The notes: generated from the letters alone by a model not told the origin. DNA of 64,000 nucleotides from Rhodococcus opacus B4 (GCF_000010805.1 NC_012520.1:62001-126000), one strand, 5' to 3'; shown: positions 34,081 to 43,293, counted from the first letter of the stretch. A program made the numbers and translations.

Positions 34081-34578
34081 TCAAGCGGTGGTATCGATGG
34101 TGACCTCGGCTCGGCCGTCGAGGGCAGCGAGCAGGTAGTGCGGGCAGGTGACCACTTGACGGGGCACGGGAATTGTGCGTCGAGTGCTGTCGAGGTAGAG
34201 ACGATATGCGAGCTGACTTCCCCGGTGGACGCCGGTCGCTGGGTCGACGGCGCCGAGAAAGTACCCGTGCGGGGCGTCAACGGTGGAGAAGATCGTCCGC
34301 GCCCACTCGGCGGGCTCGGCGGGCGGCAAATACCGGGGCTCGCCCGTCTGCGCATCGACGGTGTGCACGATGACGGTGACAGTGAACCCGGTAGCCGCGG
34401 GGAACCACGCCTCGGCCGCGGCGCCGAACGGTGCGATGGACGTGTGGATCTGCAGCTCAATATTCGTTCCGGTGCGGGCCGCCGTGATGATGTGCGAATC
34501 TGCCCAGACGTCATCGGTGGCCAGGTGCGGCAGCGCTTGGTCGGAGTCGGTGTGGACGCTGCCGCGATCAGCGGGCAT
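34081..34578 (-). CDS. Hypothetical protein, 165 aa
   Basis: ATG 34,578 overlaps the stop of the upstream (decayed) gene. The sequence is beta-rich with TGFTVTVIVHTVDAQTGEPRYLPPAEPAEWARTIF and a later PHGYFLGAVDPATGVHRGSQLAYRLYLD. No catalytic motif is visible and no family is recognised. Confidence 0.5.
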   Translation of the reverse strand: MPADRGSVHTDSDQALPHLATDDVWADSHIITAARTGTNIELQIHTSIAPFGAAAEAWFPAATGFTVTVIVHTVDAQTGEPRYLPPAEPAEWARTIFSTVDAPHGYFLGAVDPATGVHRGSQLAYRLYLDSTRRTIPVPRQVVTCPHYLLAALDGRAEVTIDTTA

Positions 34579-34897
34579 GGGCTTGTTTGTCCCGTTCTCG
34601 GATGATCTGGTCGGCCAGGCGGTACACCGCCAGTTCGTCGGGGATACCGACCTTGGTGGCGCGCTCTTGGGCTGCGATGAGCGCGATGACCTGCTTGTTC
34701 CCCTGTCTGCGATCTCGGTACAGGAACTGGTGGCGTCCCTCAGCGAGGTCCTCGAGCACCAACCACTGGAAGCGGTCGAGACTAGTGGCGATCTAGGCGA
34801 TACGCACCCGCTTCGACTGGACTGTGCGCCACCGGTCAACCAGGTCCGATCCCCCGAGCAGTACACCGAGGACCATAGCGCAGATCGCTGTGATCAT
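34568..34897 (-). pseudogene. Small membrane-anchored gene split by an in-frame TAG
   Basis: From ATG 34,897 the frame gives a 34-aa piece with a membrane segment (ITAICAMVLGVLLGG) and then TAG. The same frame continues without another stop for 74 codons (LDRFQWLVLEDLAEGRHQFL and onward to RDKQAHAR). The second part has no good start of its own. The simplest reading is one 109-residue gene with a nonsense mutation. The neighbour upstream also looks frameshifted. Confidence 0.45.
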
Positions 34898-35150
34898 TCG
34901 GCGTCCCTTCTCGAGGCCACGGATTTCTTCGGATCACTGGTGACCACGCTCAGGGCGATGGTCGCCGCGATCGGGACAAACACGGTGAGCAGCAGGGGCA
35001 GCGAGAACTCGACACGGTCACCGCCCCGACGGCAGCGGCCGCGAAGGCGAGCACGGCGAGCAGCCAGAGGGCTCGGGCTGCCGAGGCCCGATGTGTGATC
35101 TGGGTGCCTGACCAGCGACGACCAGCACGGCGCCGAGCCAGAGAGTTCAA
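34894..35150 (-). pseudogene. Decayed multi-pass membrane gene (apparent frameshifts)
   Basis: Three hydrophobic segments appear in order on the minus strand but in three different frames: LWLGAVLVVAGQ, then ALWLLAVLAFAAAAVGAV, then FSLPLLLTVFVPIAATIALSVV. The last frame ends at TGA overlapping the ATG of the next gene (ATGA). This pattern is expected from a small membrane-protein gene that suffered two frameshifts. Confidence 0.4.
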
Positions 35151-35318
35151 ATGGGCATGGTGTGTGGCGGGTCCTTCCGACGTCGGAGAGCTTGAAGTCT
35201 CGTGGGACAGGGTGTCATGCCGCCGGTGACCGCCGTGGCCTCCCATTCACTCTTCGGATATCTGCGCAACCCAGTGATGATCGCTGTCGGTCACGATCGG
35301 CATAATCACCTGGTGCTG

Positions 35319-36077
35319 ATGGCCTACATCGATGAGACCGGTGACACTGGATTGATCGCCAAGGGCGGTACCAACTGTTACGCGCTCGGTTGCGTCTTGA
35401 TCGACGACTCGCAGTGGCCGGAAGCATTCGACAAGATGCTCGACTTTCGGCGGCGTTTGTCCAAGACGTACGGGATAAATCAGCGCTGGGAGCTGAAGGC
35501 GAACTACCTCATCCGCGGCGGAGGCCCGCTGAAGGCTCTCGCGTTGCCTCCGGGCATTCGGCATCTCGTCTACCGCGGCCATCTGAAGATGCTCCATGAA
35601 ATCGGCGCACGCGCATTCACCGTGGTTGTCGACAAGGAGGCAACCAAACTCTCTGGTCAGGAGTGTTTCCACATGGCGTGGGAAACGTTGTTGAACCGCT
35701 TGGAGCGCACAAGCACCAAAGAGAAGTCGACGCTTATGATCCTTCATGACGAGGGTGAGGACCATGCGGTGCGAAGAGAATTTCGCAAGGCCCGACGGCA
35801 TTTGACCGCGGGCAGCGCTTACGGTTCTGGCCAGATCAGGTCAAAGGGGACGCTGTTCCTGGACGATCCTGTGTCGCGGGCATCGCATAATTCGCAGTTA
35901 ATCCAGACAGCGGACATGGTGGCGTACGCAGGTTGGAGAACGTACATGCCTCCGAGCAAGAAGGTGGCTGAGGTCTGCCCGTCGGACATGTGGCGTCACG
36001 TTGGTTTGGCGACGCACAGGGTGGTCAACAGTGTCACTCGCAACGGCGCGCCTGGCGTTGTCATACGGAAAAGATAA
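35319..36077 (+). CDS. DUF3800 (RNase H-fold-like) protein
   Basis: About 252 aa from ATG 35,319 (the frame is open from 35,202). The N-terminal MAYIDETGDTG, the central LHDEGEDH and the C-terminal DDPVSRASHNSQLIQTADMVAYA are the three acidic motifs of DUF3800, a family found on mobile elements and often near defence genes. A nuclease role is suspected because of the acidic positions, but activity has not been shown for most members. ATG 35,319 is preferred because family members normally start with this strand. Confidence 0.78.
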   Translation: MAYIDETGDTGLIAKGGTNCYALGCVLIDDSQWPEAFDKMLDFRRRLSKTYGINQRWELKANYLIRGGGPLKALALPPGIRHLVYRGHLKMLHEIGARAFTVVVDKEATKLSGQECFHMAWETLLNRLERTSTKEKSTLMILHDEGEDHAVRREFRKARRHLTAGSAYGSGQIRSKGTLFLDDPVSRASHNSQLIQTADMVAYAGWRTYMPPSKKVAEVCPSDMWRHVGLATHRVVNSVTRNGAPGVVIRKR

Positions 36078-36078
36078 G

Positions 36079-36101
36079 GCCCCCCAGCTCGGCTGGGGGG
36101 C
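36079..36101 (+). terminator. Strong hairpin terminator of the DUF3800 gene
   Basis: A perfect 10-bp stem GCCCCCCAGC / GCTGGGGGGC with a 3-base loop (TCG) starts 1 base after the stop codon. It is a compact intrinsic terminator without a U-tract. Confidence 0.8.
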
Positions 36102-36219
36102 AGCTAGCGCCTAGCCAATCCATTGGGAAAGGTTGAGCGCTGTCGCCCACGTTACAGGGTTGTGTGCCAATACGGAGAATTTCAGCCCAGGGATTTGCTG
36201 ATCGAGGTGGGGGCGACGA

Positions 36220-36369
36220 TTGACAGACGAAGAGATCAACCAGTGGGTCAAGACCGTCGGACCGGCGCCCGACGACGTGTTCGCGAAGATCGTTCTGCGG
36301 TTCGCGAAGGCGGCACGCGAGGGGAATCTCAAGTTCGACGAAATTGATCCGCAATCAGGGGACAAATGA
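36220..36369 (+). CDS. Small acidic protein with TTG start
   Basis: 49 aa: TDEEINQWVKTVGPAPDD, then a helix (VFAKIVLRFAKAAREGN) and a polar tail. GAGGTGGGGG precedes TTG 36,220 at normal spacing. No family is recognised; it is included because of codon pattern and the ribosome binding site. Confidence 0.4.
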   Translation: MTDEEINQWVKTVGPAPDDVFAKIVLRFAKAAREGNLKFDEIDPQSGDK

Positions 36370-36501
36370 TGATGTCAACCCTGCCCCCCGTTGCCTGCTC
36401 CGCGAACTGATCCGTCAACTCGGAACCGCCCCAGTCGACCCCAGGCTGTTGGCACTCCTCGAGCGGCAACGCCGAGAGGGACGACGCGATAGCCGCGGGA
36501 G

Positions 36502-36681
36502 ATGGCTGAGGCAGACCTCGTGGTCGCGGGGGAGCTGCGCCGCTCTGAGCGCGCCGAAGAGGTCGACATCGCCCGCCAGTCGGCCTTCTGGACCAAGGTC
36601 CGTGGAATCGCGGCACTGGTGGCGGTCGCCACCTTGTGTGGTCTCCCTCCTCTTTTGTCAGCGCCGGCCTCCTGTGTGTGA
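36502..36681 (+). CDS. Small single-pass membrane protein
   Basis: 59 aa with a charged N-terminus (AEADLVVAGELRRSERAEEVD) and a membrane segment IAALVAVATLCGLPPLL. A weak GGGAG stands close to ATG 36,502. The 234 bases after it show no convincing gene. Confidence 0.4.
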   Translation: MAEADLVVAGELRRSERAEEVDIARQSAFWTKVRGIAALVAVATLCGLPPLLSAPASCV

Positions 36682-36915
36682 GTACATATCGCGCACGCCT
36701 CCGCGCGATATTCGAGGATCCGGCGGCCTGCCCGTGGGGTGGGGTCAGATTTCATGACACCGACCCCTATATTCATGAGGTCCGCGCGTCGAGCGTGCGA
36801 AATCCCCAGAAAGATGCAGCGTGGGGAGACGAGCCAGGCTTATTGACAATGAGTCTCGGATCCTGCCCACAAGGACCAGGAGCGATCGGCAGCAAAGGTT
36901 TGGTTGCTCCCCCGG

Positions 36916-37212
36916 TCACGGCGCGAAGAACATGCGGTGGATGGTCACCGTGTCTTCGGGACCGTACGTGTGCGCCGCAAGCGTGGGGTCTGCGAAGCAG
37001 ATGGTGAACTCGTGGTGACCCTTCACGGTGTCGTGCTTCTCCGAGAGTTTGGCGACGATATGACTCTGACGGTACGTTCGGCCGTCGTCGTCCGTGGTGT
37101 CGACCTCCACTAGCAGTGGTGCTTCGTCGGTGCTCTGGAAGTCGAGCAGATCGGACACGGTGAGCGTCGCGGACAGAATGCGAGTCGGAGACTCCTGGAT
37201 CCGGGGGAGCAT
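36916..37212 (-). CDS. Hypothetical protein, 98 aa
   Basis: A beta-rich small protein (PTRILSATLTVSDLLDFQ, then PLLVEVDTTDDDGRTYRQSHIVAKL and HEFTICFADPTLAAHTYG). GAAAGG lies 10 bases before ATG 37,212. No known family can be named. Confidence 0.5.
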   Translation of the reverse strand: MLPRIQESPTRILSATLTVSDLLDFQSTDEAPLLVEVDTTDDDGRTYRQSHIVAKLSEKHDTVKGHHEFTICFADPTLAAHTYGPEDTVTIHRMFFAP

Positions 37213-37244
37213 GGGTGAGTGCCTTTCGGTTCAGGTCGGTGAAG

Positions 37245-37463
37245 TTACTCAGACGTACCTGTGGCGCGGCGGAGGGCAACCACCTCGGCTTCGAGGGCGA
37301 CGACCGCGTGGAACGTCGCCTCGGACACAGCATTGCTGTCCTTGCCGAACGTCTCGGCAGCCTGCCAGATGCGGGCGCTGTGCTCACCGCTGGGGCGCGG
37401 GATCTTGAAACCATGACTACTGAACGCCTGCGGTTCAGGACTGGTGCGCTGAATCAGATTCAT
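37245..37463 (-). CDS. Hypothetical protein, 72 aa
   Basis: A polar first half precedes a short coiled-coil-like helix (ATFHAVVALEAEVVALRRATG). The start could be ATG 37,463 or TTG 37,493. It is located just upstream of the 36,916 gene on the same strand (32-base gap), so the two could form one transcript. Confidence 0.4.
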   Translation of the reverse strand: MNLIQRTSPEPQAFSSHGFKIPRPSGEHSARIWQAAETFGKDSNAVSEATFHAVVALEAEVVALRRATGTSE

Positions 37464-37628
37464 GAGCGGCAGCGTAGACCTCACCTCCGACAACCTCTCC
37501 TCTTTAGATCAGGTCTCGATCGAACGGCTCGTCCGGGGGCGTGGCGGAAAACAGGATTGTGCCGCGGCCGGCGATGTTTGATCCCTCCGCGGGGCCCGCA
37601 GACGATCTTTCCGCGCGGTGCAGGGTGG

Positions 37629-37681
37629 GCGCTCGTCCCGCGTCCCCGGCACAGGGTGCGCCGGGGACGCGGGACGAGCGC
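37629..37681. repeat. 22-bp perfect inverted repeat (copy A of a shared hairpin)
   Basis: The stem arms are 37,629-37,650 and 37,660-37,681, all 22 bases paired, with loop ACAGGGTGC. The inner part GTCCCCGGC-loop-GCCGGGGAC recurs at 43,294-43,320 with loop ACCGGGTGC. The two copies bracket the MoxR/VWA/helicase block. It could act as a bidirectional terminator. Confidence 0.75.
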
Positions 37682-37773
37682 AAAACCCCTATTTCTGCAG
37701 GTCAGACCGTATAATCGAGGAGTCTAATTCGGTAGCGAGACTGACCAACTCGCTCGACTCTGAAGGATTTTCT

Positions 37774-38874
37774 GTGGCTGATTTGGCGACTGCTGTGACG
37801 GTGTTGGATGCGAATGGGCGGGCTGGTGTTCCGTCGTTGTTGATCTCGGGTCCGGGTATGGGTAAGTCGAGTCTGGTTCGTGGGTTGGCGGCGTCGGACG
37901 GGGTGCTGTGCGAGACGGTCCTCGGGTCGTTGCGTGAACCGGCCGACTTCGCTGGCCTGCCGGTGGTGCGTGAGCACGGGGTGACGTTGGAGGCTCCGGA
38001 CTGGGCGAAGCGCATTCACGCCGAGGGTGGCGGCTATCTGTTTCTGGACGAGTTGACGACGAGTCCGCCTGCGGTGCAGGCGGCGATGCTCGCGGTCGCG
38101 TTGGACCTGAAGGTCGGTGATCTGCAATTGCCGAAGGGAACGCGGGTGATTGCGGGTGCGAATCCTCCCGATTGCGCTGCCGGTGGGTACGAACTGGAAG
38201 CGCCATTGGCGAATCGGTTCTGCCATGTGGAGTTCACTCCGTCTGTTGACGAGTGGTTGGATGGTATGGCGACGGGGTGGGCTACGCCGCCCGCCTCGCG
38301 TGCGGTGGCGACGGACGAACAGCGCGTGGCGCTGGTGCGTAGTTCGATCACCGGATATGTCCAGCGCAACCCGGAAGCGTTGGACGCGTTCCCGTCGTCG
38401 GCGGCGCAGACCGGGGGAGCGTGGCCGTCGCGCCGCACATGGGCGATGTTGGCGGCGGTGTTGCCGCATCTGCGTGACGACGACAACGCGGCGATCAATG
38501 CGGTGGTGTTCGGGCTGATCGGTGAGGGGACCGGTGTCGAGTTCCTGGAATGGCGCAGGAATGCCGATCTGCCCGACCCGGTGGCGGTGATCGAGAATCC
38601 GGAAACGGCGTTCGACTGGCAGTCTCGTCCGGACCTGGTGTGGGCAGTTCTGTCGGGTGTGACGGCGTGGGCTGCGGGGCGGGGCACTGTCGAGGCGTGG
38701 CGCAGCGCGTGGGGGCCGCTGATCGCGGCTGCGGAAGCGGGTGCACCTGATGTGGCGGGCGCTGCGGCGCGGACGTTGGCGAAGGCGCGGCCCGCCAAGG
38801 CTGTGGTTCCGGCTGCGGCGAAACGGTTCTCCCCGATGTTGGTGGCTGCGGGTCTGGTCGGTGAGGCGGCGTGA
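37774..38874 (+). CDS. MoxR-type AAA+ ATPase
   Basis: 366 aa. Walker A is SGPGMGKSS (about residues 25-33), Walker B YLFLDEL (about 87-93), and sensor/arginine-finger segments follow (GTRVIAGANPPDC and LANRFCHVEF). MoxR ATPases act as chaperones that activate or assemble metal or VWA partner proteins; here the VWA partner is the next gene, which overlaps by GTGA. GTG 37,774 follows GAAGGA. The C-terminal 150 residues are helical and specific to this variant. Confidence 0.85.
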   Translation: MADLATAVTVLDANGRAGVPSLLISGPGMGKSSLVRGLAASDGVLCETVLGSLREPADFAGLPVVREHGVTLEAPDWAKRIHAEGGGYLFLDELTTSPPAVQAAMLAVALDLKVGDLQLPKGTRVIAGANPPDCAAGGYELEAPLANRFCHVEFTPSVDEWLDGMATGWATPPASRAVATDEQRVALVRSSITGYVQRNPEALDAFPSSAAQTGGAWPSRRTWAMLAAVLPHLRDDDNAAINAVVFGLIGEGTGVEFLEWRRNADLPDPVAVIENPETAFDWQSRPDLVWAVLSGVTAWAAGRGTVEAWRSAWGPLIAAAEAGAPDVAGAAARTLAKARPAKAVVPAAAKRFSPMLVAAGLVGEAA

Positions 38875-40130
38875 GCGCGGTGCGGGTACTCGACCCGGAC
38901 GAGTTGCGCCCGTTTCGGTTGGCCCGGTTGGTCTCTGCCGAACAGATGCCGTACTTCATGCGGGCGTTGTTCGCGGCGCAACCTGTGGCTGCGCCGGGGC
39001 TGGGCACGTTCGCGGTGGATGCGCAGTGGCGGTTGTATCTTGATCCGGCATTGCTGGTCGGTGCGAACGCCTGGCCGGTCCCGGTGGCGGGTGCGGTCCT
39101 GTTGCACGAAGTAGGGCACCTGCTGCGGGCACATGCCGCGCGCGCCGCGTCCTTGCCGAAACCGGTCCAGCACCTGGCGTGGAACTACGCCGCCGATGCG
39201 GAAATCAACGATGACCTTCTCGCGGCCGGTGTCGGACTGCCCGAAGGGGTGATCACCCCGGAGTCGTTCGGCTGCGCATCGGGAGGCATTGCGGAGGACT
39301 ACTACACGAACCTGGTCGATCCGTCTGCCTCTCCATCTCCGAACGCACCCGCAGACGGCGACGGTGATCCGGGGTGCGGGTCCGGTGCGGGGTGCCCTGC
39401 CGTGCCCGGCGAGTTGGGTGCGGCAGGGAATGAGGTCACCGAAGGTCTCGACGGCGCGGAGGCAGACCTGGTGCGGCGGTACGTCGCGCAGGCCGTTCGT
39501 GAGTCTTCGGGAAAGGGCAGGGGGAGCGCCCCGGCCGGGCTGGTGCGGTGGGCCGGTGAGGTACTGGCACCGCCGACCGTGGCGTGGGATCGGTTGCTGC
39601 GTGCGGCGATCCGGCGCGTCTTGGCGGATCAGGCGGGGCGGACGAACTACACGTATTCGCGGCCGTCGCGGCGCGGGATCCCGGGCATAGTCGCTCCGGC
39701 GATGCGCGGCCCGTCGATCACGGTCTCGATTGTGGTCGACACCTCGGGATCGATGTCGGCAGACGATCTGGATGCGGCGATGAGTGAGGTTGCCGGGGTG
39801 CTGCGGGCTGGCGGTGTGTCACGGGATCGGGTGCGGATTCTGGCCTGTGACGCGTCGAGCACAACGGCGCAGCCGGTTCGGTCCATCGCGGACGTGAAAC
39901 TGATCGGCGGCGGCGGCACCGACATGCGGGTGGGTATCGACGCCGCCAATGCTGCGCGTCCGCAGCCGCATGTGGTGATCGTCCTGACGGACGGGGATAC
40001 GCCGTGGCCGGATCGCCCGTCGCGGTCGCATCTGGTGTGCGCGGTGATCGGCAGCGACACGGCTGCGGCACGTACACCGTCGTGGGCATCGACGGTGTAC
40101 GTGCCGGTCGGCGCGGGAGCGCGTGCATGA
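38871..40130 (+). CDS. DUF2201-type metallopeptidase-VWA protein
   Basis: 419 aa. The N-terminal metallopeptidase-like domain contains HEVGHLLR (about residues 79-86; HExxH with Val-Gly) and the supporting segment WNYAADAEINDDLL. The C-terminal VWA-like domain has the MIDAS-type DTSGSMS (about 290-296) and LTDGDTPWP. MoxR plus such a DUF2201 protein is a known bacterial pair; it is proposed to remodel or degrade targets. It overlaps both neighbours and is the second gene of the bracketed block. Confidence 0.83.
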   Translation: MSAVRVLDPDELRPFRLARLVSAEQMPYFMRALFAAQPVAAPGLGTFAVDAQWRLYLDPALLVGANAWPVPVAGAVLLHEVGHLLRAHAARAASLPKPVQHLAWNYAADAEINDDLLAAGVGLPEGVITPESFGCASGGIAEDYYTNLVDPSASPSPNAPADGDGDPGCGSGAGCPAVPGELGAAGNEVTEGLDGAEADLVRRYVAQAVRESSGKGRGSAPAGLVRWAGEVLAPPTVAWDRLLRAAIRRVLADQAGRTNYTYSRPSRRGIPGIVAPAMRGPSITVSIVVDTSGSMSADDLDAAMSEVAGVLRAGGVSRDRVRILACDASSTTAQPVRSIADVKLIGGGGTDMRVGIDAANAARPQPHVVIVLTDGDTPWPDRPSRSHLVCAVIGSDTAAARTPSWASTVYVPVGAGARA

Positions 40131-40321
40131 GCGCGGCAGGAAACGGCGACCTGGTCCGCTACGCCGACCGAGTGTTGGCCGGTACCGGGATCACCGCGAA
40201 CCAGGTCGCGGCGGTAGTGGCAGGTGCGGCGACCGATGCGGCGGCGACGGCACTGCGCGCCGGTTGGCGCTGTGCCGCGAATCCGGTGCAGGGAAGCGAC
40301 GAGGAGCGGGGAGCTGCATGA
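40127..40321 (+). CDS. Small Ala-rich protein in the MoxR-VWA block
   Basis: 64 aa, ATG 40,127 overlapping the VWA stop and its own stop overlapping the next start (ATGA on both sides). It is helical (ITANQVAAVVAGAATDAAATALRAGW). No family is recognised, but position and coupling support it as coding. Confidence 0.5.
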   Translation: MSAAGNGDLVRYADRVLAGTGITANQVAAVVAGAATDAAATALRAGWRCAANPVQGSDEERGAA

Positions 40322-41508
40322 GCGTGGAATGGTTCGACCTCGCTCAGCGACTCTATGCCGCCGAAACCCGGTCGCCGGTCGCTCGGCTCACGCACACCAC
40401 GTTCGCGGCGTCCACGGCGGCGCTGGCGGTGCGCGCGGTGGCACGTGGCGGCAGCGTCACCGTGTCAGTGGCCGGGTTCGAGGGCCGCGAGGAACGCGCC
40501 CGCGACGTGGATGCCCTGGGACTGCTGGCCGCACACGGCGGCACCATCGTGGGGCGATGCGACCCGGCACCGTTGCTCACCGACGACACCGGCACCCTGC
40601 CCGCGCTGGTGACCCTGGCGCGGGCGCACGCACACCACCCGGACCCGCAGGTGGCCGGAGCGGCGGCCATGGTGGCGTGGTGGGCGGATCGGGCAGACCA
40701 TCCCGGCACGTCGGCGGTGGTGAATCTGGTGGCCGCGTCGTCGGCGCGGTACGTCCTCGGCACCACCCCGGAGGCCGAACGATCGGCGACCACGTGGCGG
40801 CAGTGGCTGCGCATCTGCGATGACGGCGTCAGCGGCTTGCATGAGTGGGCCGCGAAGATCAGCGGCGGGCCGCTGCTACCACTACTGGAGCCGATTCACG
40901 AGGACGACCGCTATTCGTGGGACCGCGCGCTGTCGGCAGCGACGGCCGGGCATGACTGGTCGCGTCCGGACAACACTGCCAGCGCCGCCATGGGACTGCG
41001 CACCCGATGCGATGCCGCCGAGTTGAAATCTGCCGCCCTGCTCGATGATCCGCTCTGGCGGCAACGCGCAGTCCATACCGGGCACGTGGCGGTCGGGGTG
41101 GCATCGGTGACCCCGCCGCCGAAAGGGTCGCGTCGGCGCAACGCATCGCTGTCGGTGACCTGTGATCGGCTCGATTCACGGTTACGCGTCGGATCCGAGG
41201 TCACCGGCTGGATGGGCACCCCAGCGGACAAGCCCTTCGAGCGGTTCTTTGTCGAGGTCACCTCGGCACAGGTCGTAGAGGGAAAATTAGTCCTCGGTCT
41301 CGGCTCGGTCGGCGCACACGCCCCCGCACCGGGAGCAAGGGTGTGCTTGATGCCTGGGCCGCCGTCCCCGCAGACGATGCGCGCGGGTCGGGGCCGATAC
41401 TGGCGGCTCTACCGTGCCCGCCGTTCCTGGCTCTCCACCGGCCAAACACCGGTCGCTGCGCGGCGTGAGGTTCCCCTCGACGTGCTGATCGCGGGCGCAG
41501 AGGACTAG
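40318..41508 (+). CDS. Unknown 396-aa protein of the MoxR-VWA block
   Basis: The N-terminal 200 residues are helical (TTFAASTAALAVRAVARGG, LPALVTLARAHAHHPDPQVAGAAAMVAWWAD). The C-terminal part is beta-rich with a likely OB- or SH3-like barrel (RLDSRLRVGSEVTGWMG, FFVEVTSAQVVEGKLVLGLG, ARVCLMPG). The C-terminal ARREVPLDVL segment follows RRSWLSTGQTP. It is coupled to genes on its 5' side. No domain family is recognised. Confidence 0.55.
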   Translation: MSVEWFDLAQRLYAAETRSPVARLTHTTFAASTAALAVRAVARGGSVTVSVAGFEGREERARDVDALGLLAAHGGTIVGRCDPAPLLTDDTGTLPALVTLARAHAHHPDPQVAGAAAMVAWWADRADHPGTSAVVNLVAASSARYVLGTTPEAERSATTWRQWLRICDDGVSGLHEWAAKISGGPLLPLLEPIHEDDRYSWDRALSAATAGHDWSRPDNTASAAMGLRTRCDAAELKSAALLDDPLWRQRAVHTGHVAVGVASVTPPPKGSRRRNASLSVTCDRLDSRLRVGSEVTGWMGTPADKPFERFFVEVTSAQVVEGKLVLGLGSVGAHAPAPGARVCLMPGPPSPQTMRAGRGRYWRLYRARRSWLSTGQTPVAARREVPLDVLIAGAED

Positions 41509-41577
41509 CCCCGGCAGCCTGCACCACAACCCAAAAACTCCTGCTTCACATCACCTTTCGTGAAAGGTTGCACCGTC

Positions 41578-42876
41578 ATGCGCATCCTCGCCCCCCGACC
41601 CGATATCCCCAAACCGGCACCCTCGAGCGCACCGGCACCCAGGCCGAGCGCGCCGTCGCTCACGCAGTGGCCGGGATCGCAGATCATGTCCGATCCGATC
41701 ACCGCACGTGTGCTGTTCTCGGTGTGGTCCGGTGATCCCGCCGTCGTCGTCCCGTCGCCACCCGGTGCGGGCAAGACCCGACTGGTTGCCCTGCTCGCGG
41801 CGGCATTGGCGCACCGCGGCGATCTGCGTGTCGGCATCGCGGCCCAGACCCGCGAACAGGCAGTGGAGATTGCGCGGCGCCTCGGCACCCTCACCGATCG
41901 CGCTGCACTGATGTGGAAAACGAAACCGCCGAAACCCGACAGCGGCGAGACGCCAGCGGTGTCGGGGCAGAAGGTGAGGTGGCCCGGCGACGTGGGCGCG
42001 ATCCTGATCGGCACGACCGCCCGATGGCTGTTCTCGGACCCCGACCGGGTCGGCGCCGACGTGCTGATCGTCGACGAATCGTGGCAATGCACCTACGCCG
42101 ATCTGGGCGCACTCGGCGCCATGGCAAGGCAGGTGGTCTGTGTGGGCGATCCCGGTCAGATCGATCCGGTGGTGACCGGCGACGTGTCGCGATGGGACGG
42201 CAGCGATACCGCCCCGAACCTGCCGGGACCGATCGCGCTGCAAGCCGCACACGGCGACGCTGTGGGCGTGGTCCGGCTGCGCCACACCTGGCGCTTCGGA
42301 GCGGACACCACCGCCCTGATCGGGCCGTTGTTCTACCCCGACCTGCCGTTTACCTCCCGACGACCACCGGAGCACCTGACCGACGCTGGCGGAGTCGTGC
42401 CCGAGTTGGCGCACCGCCCGGTCACGGTCTGCGGTGGCCCGTCCGATCCGGCGCTGGTGACCGCGTGCGCACAGCGGGCGCGGGAGCTGCTCGACGCCGT
42501 CCTGGTCACCGCCGAGGACCAGCGACCGATGAGCGCCGCCGATATCGCGGTGGTGGTTCCCCACGTGACGCAGGCGGCGGCGATCCGCGCCCTCCTGTCC
42601 GATCACCCGGACGTGCTGGTCGGCACCGCGAACTCACTGCAAGGGCTCGAGCGTGCCGCTGTGGTGGTGCTGCATCCGCTGGCCGGATACCGCACCGCCG
42701 AACCGTTCAGCCTCGATCCGGGCCGCGCCTGCGTGATGCTCTCCCGCCACCGCGCCCACATGAGCGTCGTCATCGATGACGCGAGCGCCGAGGTACTCGC
42801 CAACACCGAACCCTCGACCGCGCACGCCACCAATACCGCCCTGTTGGCCGCGCTGCACCGCACTCCCGCTGTGTAG
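41578..42876 (+). CDS. SF1-type helicase (UPF1/Dna2-like)
   Basis: 432 aa. Motif I is PSPPGAGKTR (about residues 60-69), motif II LIVDESWQ (DES, about 163-170), motif III VGDPGQIDPVV, motif V VGTANSLQGLE and motif VI ACVMLSRHRAHM, all in superfamily 1 order. The length is close to the minimal two-RecA core; a Pro/Ala-rich N-terminal tail precedes it. It could act on RNA or DNA. GAAAGG is 9 bases before ATG 41,578. The helicase is the last large gene of the bracketed block. Confidence 0.82.
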   Translation: MRILAPRPDIPKPAPSSAPAPRPSAPSLTQWPGSQIMSDPITARVLFSVWSGDPAVVVPSPPGAGKTRLVALLAAALAHRGDLRVGIAAQTREQAVEIARRLGTLTDRAALMWKTKPPKPDSGETPAVSGQKVRWPGDVGAILIGTTARWLFSDPDRVGADVLIVDESWQCTYADLGALGAMARQVVCVGDPGQIDPVVTGDVSRWDGSDTAPNLPGPIALQAAHGDAVGVVRLRHTWRFGADTTALIGPLFYPDLPFTSRRPPEHLTDAGGVVPELAHRPVTVCGGPSDPALVTACAQRARELLDAVLVTAEDQRPMSAADIAVVVPHVTQAAAIRALLSDHPDVLVGTANSLQGLERAAVVVLHPLAGYRTAEPFSLDPGRACVMLSRHRAHMSVVIDDASAEVLANTEPSTAHATNTALLAALHRTPAV

Positions 42877-42903
42877 CAACTCAAAAGGAAAGGGATTTAC
42901 GCA

Positions 42904-43248
42904 ATGTCCGATGAAATCATGACCGCATACCACGCAGAACGACTGGCGGACGTCGACTCACCAGCCCAGCTGGCAGCCGCATTCGCGGGGAGGATCCGAC
43001 CGAACTTCACCTACGAGTACGACGACGATTCTCAGGTCCACGACAACGGCGTCCGCGCGTTGCGGGCAGGGGACGGGCTGATCACCTACGCCCGAATCTG
43101 CAATACCGATCAGGAGGAGGCCATGACGGTCTTCGGGGACTTCCTCGGCGATCTGCACCATCTGGCCGATGCGATGGGCGTCGACTGGGACGAAGCACAG
43201 CGAAGGGGAGCGGTCCACTACACCGCCGAGTTGTACGGCGCGGATTAA
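42904..43248 (+). CDS. Hypothetical acidic protein, 114 aa
   Basis: The sequence is acidic with RIRPNFTYEYDDDSQVHDNGV and a helical end (FGDFLGDLHHLADAMGVDWDEAQRRG). AAAGGAAAGGG precedes ATG 42,904. No known family. The hairpin copy B begins 46 bases downstream, so this is the last gene of the block. Confidence 0.5.
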   Translation: MSDEIMTAYHAERLADVDSPAQLAAAFAGRIRPNFTYEYDDDSQVHDNGVRALRAGDGLITYARICNTDQEEAMTVFGDFLGDLHHLADAMGVDWDEAQRRGAVHYTAELYGAD

Positions 43249-43293
43249 AGGGAACTGACGGCTGGACGGTCCCAAGGACCCGTTCGGCCGGCA

